Shown piece after piece: positions 29,605 to 32,600 of a stretch of DNA of 64,000 bases. The notes below the pieces were generated by a model. That model saw only the letters and a program-made list of their open reading frames with translations, made no database searches and had not been told where the DNA came from. A program made the translations under genes and the position numbers. This DNA comes from Microglena sp. YARC (taxonomy: Eukaryota > Chlorophyta > Chlorophyceae > Chlamydomonadales > Chlamydomonadaceae): assembly GCA_022414725.1 (NCBI GenBank), contig CM039463.1, positions 29,099,251-29,163,250 on the forward strand, given 5' to 3'. Within the stretch, counting starts at the first letter, position 1. Each line of letters opens with the position of its first letter.

Positions 29605-32600
29605 CACACACTAACACAAACTAACACCTCCTTGACACTGTTCCTTACAGGTTGGCAGTCACCTTGCTGTCTCGAGTCCAGCAGAGTGGGGTACATACCC
29701 TGGACGCCCAGCAGGTGATGGATATCCTTCAGCTGTCTGCCTTGTGGTGTGAGGTCGGCATCCTCTCAAGGTCCTCCTTCGCCGAGTGTGGTGACACCGC
29801 GACTGTGAACGCTGCGTGCAGCACGGTGAACGCCCTGCCAGCTAGGATCTCTGTCAAGCTGGCAGCCCTGAGTGTACGGGATTGTATTGCCGCACTCCGG
29901 GACTTGGGCCAGCTGCTGTCCTCCTCTCCTACGGGCAAGGGGGACCTGGTCGTTAGCGCATCGCTGCTGAAGGATCTGGTGGCTAGGGTGGCTGCTAGTC
30001 CTCCCCTGCTCCCCTCGGCCTCAGCTTCGCTGTACCATGCGCTGAACCTGTGGCTCATGTGCGATTGTCTGCCGTACGATTGCACTCCTACCATAGCCCC
30101 ACTGCACAAGAAGCTCGTGGTAAGTTGGTCGGTATCAGGATATGTCCTCGTGCAAGGGGGTCCAGGAGCTCCCAGAGTTGTTTTTACAAGGAACAGCACT
30201 TCTGGTGAATCCTAGCCCTGTTGGACTGAGACAAAAGAAAAAAAATACCGAGAGACAAAAAGACCTAGGATGAATCTCGATTCAGGGCCGGGAGGTCCCT
30301 GGACGGTAACACAATAAAATCAAGGATCAGAGTCAAGGCGCTTAAACATTTGTTATCAACATACATATGCATGCCACAGTCCTTTGTGAGGGCCTTTCCC
30401 AACCTCGAATAATCAAGAACGCTTCAGATTACCAGGGGATGCTGGTTGACCATGTGGCATCCTACACACCACCCCGAACCCACAACAAATACTCCTCCCA
30501 AGCCAACTGGCTGAGATAAGGGCAGTCAGCATGTCTGACCATCTGTGTCCGTTGATGCACTAGGTCATTCTATAGCAGCACTTTGTGGAAGGCAAGTTGG
30601 AGGCTTCCTACTTGGCATCCTACACACCACAGTCAGTATGTTTGACCATCTGTGTCCATTGATGCCTGTAGGTCATTCTACAGCAGCACTTCGTGGAAGA
30701 CAAGTTGGAGGCTTCCTACTTGGCATCCATAGCACAGGACGCGGCCTCTCTAGTACCGTCGGAGAGCTCATCACCGGCTTCAAAAAAGCTGGTTGACCTT
30801 ATTCCATCGTCGTCTTGGCTGGATGCCATTTCTCTTGCTTTTGTGCAGAGATTGCCGTCTGCGTCAGGCAAGGTAAGGCGCCCTACCGAGCTCCTTATGG
30901 TGGTGGTGATACCGAGCTCCTGCAGCCACTCTCCCTGGCCGCTTTATTTTGTTCTTCCTTCCTTTCTTCCTCTGTCCCTCCCTTTTTTTCTGGCGCGCTT
31001 GCTCCCTCCCTCCTTCCCTTCCTCCCTCCATCCTTTCCTCCTTCCTTCGCTTGCTTGCTTGCTTGTTTGCTTGCTTGCTTGCTTGCCATTTTACGTTTGC
31101 TGTATATTTATCCTTTCTGGGTAAAACACTGCTGAACTGCTGAAATTATATCTCCTGCTTGCAATGTGGCAATATGGAGTACTCACTGAAAGTTCTCCAT
31201 TGGAACTTCCACCTTACATCATGATTATTTTGTGTGCTCTTTTTCTGTACCGAGCTGTTGTTCCAGGCGCCAAACATCTCCCCCCACTTGTTGTGTTAGG
31301 AGATGTCAACTTTCCTTCAAGCCTTGAAGTGCGTCCGTGTCTTTGTCAGCAAAAATACCAAGGCCATGACAGCTACTACTTCATCGGGGGTTCCCGGAAA
31401 GAGAATGGCTGATTCTATGTTGATTGACGCCATCCTGGCCACTACTCAGATGAAGGAATGGACCATTCCACTGGAGGTACGGCCCGACAGTAACCATCAC
31501 CATTGTTTCAATGTTGGGCTCCGCATGGCAGCTTCCACCCAGATCCATCAACCAGTCACTGTGCCAATCCCATAGCTTTTAGCTGCATTGGAATGCCCGC
31601 CTCGTCAGCGTTCATACGCACTAGTTAGCTTTGGGTCTGGCTCAAGGATGGGGAAAGGGAGCTGCCAAGAAGCTGCTACGTGTTGCCCAAAAAGGAAACT
31701 GTGACCATCAATTTCGAAAATGATGGCCTTTGTAGTGACAACTGGCTTCAATTTCGGGGTTAGTTTGATCAGCTACACATCCTAATCATTTGGTGATTGG
31801 AAGAACTAACAACTCCAAAGAGCCGCCATCAACTGTAAACCAACCTTAGCAAAATTGAAGGGATTTGGTGGACCACGCTCCTGACTTTATCCAGGATGGC
31901 GATAGGAGCTCTATTATACAACAGCACTGTAAACAACAACTACCTAAACCTCTACTTACATTTGAACATTTCCCGATTTGTACGGGGTGGCTTATGTTAG
32001 CCTACAAATGGCTAACATAAACCCCTAACCAGACCTAACAACAACCCCTAACTACCCCTAACAACGACCCCTAACGACCCCTAACTACCCCTAACAACAG
32101 CCCTAACTACCCCTAACAACAACCCCTAGCTGCCCGTAACAACAACCCCTAGCTGCCCGTAACAACAACTTCTAACTCCCCCTAACAACAACCCCTAACA
32201 GCAACCCCTAACTACCCCTAACAACAACCCCTAACAACAACCCCTAACTACCCCTAACAACAACCCCTAACAACAACCCCTAACTACCCCTAACAACAAC
32301 CCCTAACAACAACCCCTAACTACCCCTAACAACAACCTCTAACGAACTGACCACATGCATGTGTGTTCTCAAACGGCAGGACATAAGCAATGTGATGTAT
32401 GGCCTGGCTAGCACAAGAGTCACCCCTCCCAGGACTTGGGTGGAGGGGGTCCTGCAAGCAACAATCCAGCGCTGGGAATACTCCTCGTCGTCGTCTACTG
32501 AAGGAACCTCTCAGCCATCTCTGGAGCTGTCGGTGGCCAACCAAATAGGTTATGCTCTTCGTGATTGGAGGTTCAAACCTGTTCCGTGTCAAGCACTAAC

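Noticed and set aside
31985..32345. Interstitial telomere
   Set aside because: CCCCTAAC units are interrupted by CAACAA and never form a clean array; green algal telomeres expected here would read CCCTAAA or CCCTAAAA.
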